From positions 25,441,322 through 25,505,321 of the forward strand of contig NC_134516.1 of the NCBI RefSeq assembly GCF_027942865.1: a DNA stretch of 64,000 nt. Reading direction: 5' to 3'. The stretch is from Odontesthes bonariensis. Lineage: Eukaryota > Chordata > Actinopteri > Atheriniformes > Atherinopsidae. Positions 61,625 through 64,000 of this stretch are shown here, one piece after another. Position 1 is the stretch's first letter; every line of letters starts with the position of its first letter. The position numbers and the translations under genes are program-made. The notes beneath the pieces were generated by a model. It was not told where the DNA came from and did not search any database. It worked only from the letters and a program-made list of their open reading frames with translations.

Positions 61625-61843
61625 GTTGTCTTTCCTTTGTCCTCTGTGGAGGAAATGATTAACAGCTGGATGTGGCAAAGGTGGGTGCAAACTGAAAGAA
61701 AGACAGCTCTTTCACATTAGCCTGAAGTCACACTCAAAATTCTTCATGATAGATTCAATCGCCCAAATGTACTTGGTGTAGGCAAATAAAACTTTTGCGA
61801 CAGAAGCATTGTTTGAAAAGCCTGCTTGTAAGTAGTTGAATGA

Positions 61844-62440
61844 ATACTAAAGAATACTGCTCCTTATGTGGAACACACCAAACTCCAGAGAAGCTGGAAG
61901 CACCACTGCGACTGAACTTGTGACATCATCACAGTTTACGCAACTTCCTCCAACATCTATGTCTCTTGAGGCCTTTACAAAATATATTTCTGACACTGAT
62001 TTTTCTGATGAAGTGCTTTGTTTTATATCCACTTAAATGAAGCAAACAATGCCCTTGATGTTTAAACTGCACCAACGTTGATTTATCTTTGTAATGTCTT
62101 GTGTTCTGTTCCATTCATTACAGATTGTCCAAATAGTGAAATCTAAGTGAAAAGAAGCCCTGATATAAAGCAGAACTATTCATGATAAATGCTCTTAACC
62201 TGTTGTAGTTTCAATGAATGTGATCAACACTCTACAGCTGGCGTATTTAAGGTTATTTCTATTGTTTATATAGAATTATTCTATAGTTTATATAACTTAC
62301 AAATGAGGATATAACGATGCAGCTAACAGCAAAGCTACATAGAAGGAAAAGCATCAGCCAGGCTCTGTCAGAGGAGACAGTGTAGAAACAGAGTGAAGGC
62401 ATAGAGGGAAGTACAGCTTAAGTGGTAAATTACATTTCTA
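61844..62440. other. Non-array flank, nothing recognised
   Basis: About 600 bp of AT-rich single-copy-looking DNA. Short open frames here have no recognisable motif. Confidence 0.6.
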
Positions 62441-62513
62441 CACCTGAACAGGGACTTGAACCCTGGACCCTCAGATTAAAAGTCTGATGCTCTACCAACT
62501 GAGCTATCCAGGC
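62441..62513 (-). tRNA. tRNA-Lys (TTT)
   Basis: 73 nt. Acceptor GCCTGGA/TTCAGGT with wobble at 1:72, D arm TAGCTCAGTTGGTAGAGC, anticodon stem CAGAC/.TCTG around loop TTTTAAT, T arm CAGGG-TTCAAGT-CCCTG, discriminator G73. No T4 run follows closely on the - strand; the nearest is about 90 nt away. It is unrelated to the array unit. Confidence 0.95.
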
Positions 62514-62659
62514 CCTATGAGAGTGTGCCTGAGTGACAGCTGACATCTGAAACACTTCCTGAGTCCAAAGCTGTGATGCTGTTTTCTGAACAAACGCCTA
62601 GTTGATGTGAACTTGTGTTGCAGCCACTGAGCATAAAGACGAAGGCCTTCATGGAGGGA
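62514..62659. other. Spacer, nothing recognised
   Basis: Short stretch between tRNA-Lys and the LINE remnant with no assignable motif. Confidence 0.5.
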
Positions 62660-63120
62660 AACAGGGAGTTAAGGAGGAGTGTGAAGAAAAAAGGAAGAGA
62701 GCAAGTCGGTGGGAATCTATCTGCAGCAGAACAGTGTGAGGGATGTGTGGTCAGGAATGGAAAAGCTCACAGGCTTTGGGATAATGTGGGATCAGACAGA
62801 TGGAAGAGTTCAGACAAACTCAGCATGCTGCTGCCTCCTGCTACAGACCTCACATCCTCCATGTACCAACAGCTTCCCTGCCACACCTCAGCACATCTAC
62901 ATGAAACTATCACATCTATAGGAAAATAAACTATCGCCTCATCTGAATACAAACAAAAGAGATGATTGTGGATTTTAGGAGGAGCAGCAGTCAGCTGAAC
63001 ACCGTCTCCATCCTCGGTGAAGAGGTGGTTGAGGATTACAGATACCTGAGGGTTCACCTGGACAGCAGACTGGACTGGAAATGCAACACTGAGGCTGTCT
63101 ACAAGATGGGACATTCAGTA
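62660..63120 (+). mobile_element. Decayed LINE fragment (CR1/L2/Rex1-like reverse transcriptase)
   Basis: Two blocks read like parts of a fish non-LTR retrotransposon ORF2. Near 62709-62780 a frame gives LQQNSVRDVWSGMEKLTGF, like the linker before the RT domain (ENNTREVWRGMKxITGF). At 62949-63115 another frame gives TKEMIVDFRRSS and later YRYLRVHLDSRLDWKCNT, like the RT C-terminal part (YKYLGVHLDNKLDW). The stretch between them is far shorter than a complete RT core, so the catalytic centre is deleted. No ends or target duplication are identifiable, and the exact family is uncertain. Confidence 0.75.
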
Positions 63121-64000
63121 AACTATTCCTATAACTGTATGTATGCTAACTGAGTTGGCATGGGTTGGTGCACTGAACACATGTTACAGAGTTTAATATT
63201 TCTGCATCTTTTAGTAAAAACAGGAAAGAATGAGTGTATATTTCCAGCCAAATTCCCAATAAAGCTGCTCTCATCCACATATTTTTCTGTTTCTTTGGTC
63301 AGACGGATAAACTGAAAATCAGCCCATTAAGACTACGTGTCAACTCGTGGTCACTTAAAGCATGTCCAGACTGTCGCTCTGCTCTAATAAAATCCTGATT
63401 TTGTAACCACAGCCTCATGTGAGAAAATCCCCCTTCAGGTGACTTAAAGACAACATGTTGGCAGCGATTTCAGCTGCACTTACATGCAGCGTGATGTCCC
63501 ACAGAGAAAGTTAGAGGCAGCAGAATGCCATGAAGGTTTCCTACACAGTCTATCCCGTGCATGTACGCTGGGACAACATGGTGGTCCAGTTAAATGGACG
63601 AGTACACCTGGAACTGAAGCTGGACTTACCTGTGCATGCAAGCGTTCTGAATGTCCTGATCAAGATAAAAATATGTAACATACAGAACAAAAAGCATCCA
63701 TCTCCAGCTGAAAACATGAAACCTGCAGACTACACATAAAATGTTCCACTGGGGACACCGACCCAAGTTGGTTATTAGGAGGAAATTTCATAAATATCCT
63801 CAAAACCAGTTTTCCTCAGTGTGCAGACTTCAGGTTTTTGTTTTAAGTTTTGTACAAAGAAAATAGACTCAAATGTAACCTCTCTTCAATGCATATTCAG
63901 AACTTATTTATATCTCTTCCAGAAAAACTCTGTTTTGATCGTTTTCTTTAAAATAAAGATTTTTAAAAAGCTAATTGACTATGTGCTCTGTTTTACAGAG
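63121..64000. other. Flanking DNA, no gene recognised
   Basis: AATAAA hexamers occur near 63258 and 63952, but no transcription unit can be assigned. An open frame at 63530-63739 (69 codons, starting MKVSYTVYPVHV) shows no family motif that I recognise; it could be a chance frame or an exon remnant. Confidence 0.45.

Larger units (their letters stand above)
58006..61843. repeat. Tandem tRNA array, right of the transposon, to the array end
   Basis: Completes unit 51 and holds units 52-55, which differ more from the consensus than interior units. The unit 52 spacer has lost about 591 bp (junction near 59352, about 2 bp microhomology). The unit 54 spacer lacks 51 bp (junction near 61520). Array similarity stops at 61843, before the place a 55th tRNA-Ser would occupy. 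Confidence 0.95.

Noticed and set aside
1-61843. CRISPR-like or bacterial tRNA operon interpretation of the regular repeats
   Set aside because: Unit length, eukaryotic internal Pol III promoters, no encoded CCA, and the vertebrate-type transposon and LINE rule it out.
62615-62929. 104-codon + strand frame as a host gene
   Set aside because: Overlaps the LINE remnant in a different frame and shows no recognisable domain.

Overview
The window is vertebrate nuclear DNA, most likely from a teleost fish. The evidence is eukaryotic tRNA genes with internal A and B boxes and no encoded CCA, an intron-bearing piggyBac transposase, a (CA)n microsatellite, and a CR1/L2/Rex1-like LINE remnant of the kind common in fish. 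The species cannot be named from sequence alone.

Positions 1-61843 are a tandem array of a 1080-1092 bp unit, already in progress at the left edge and interrupted once by a transposon. Each complete unit holds a tRNA-Ala on the + strand and a tRNA-Ser(GCT) on the - strand, facing each other about 250 bp apart, followed by a spacer of about 680 bp. I count 55 tRNA-Ala and 54 tRNA-Ser genes. The alanine genes differ at anticodon position 34: 24 are TGC, 22 AGC and 9 CGC. One satellite-like array could therefore supply every alanine isoacceptor type used by eukaryotes. Sequence quality is mixed. About 13 TGC and 4 CGC alanine genes match the array consensus, but nearly all AGC genes have an altered T arm. 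About half of the serine genes carry changes at the D-loop/T-loop elbow (G19 to C, T55 to C). Private variants recurring at offsets of 1, 2, 3 and 4 units record nested unequal-crossover duplications. Units near the right edge are the most divergent and carry deletions.

Positions 54948-58001 are a 3054 bp piggyBac element inserted in unit 51 between its two tRNA genes. It has TTAA target duplications, 14 bp perfect terminal inverted repeats, subterminal palindromes and a two-exon transposase of about 588 residues that looks whole, with all three catalytic aspartates and a C-terminal Cys/His zinc-binding region. Removing the element plus one TTAA restores a 1092 bp unit exactly.

Positions 61844-64000 are non-array flank: a lone tRNA-Lys(TTT) on the - strand, a decayed LINE reverse-transcriptase fragment, and about 1.5 kb in which I recognise nothing. 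Apart from the transposase I support no protein-coding gene. The short open frames that recur through the array are read-throughs of tRNA or spacer sequence.
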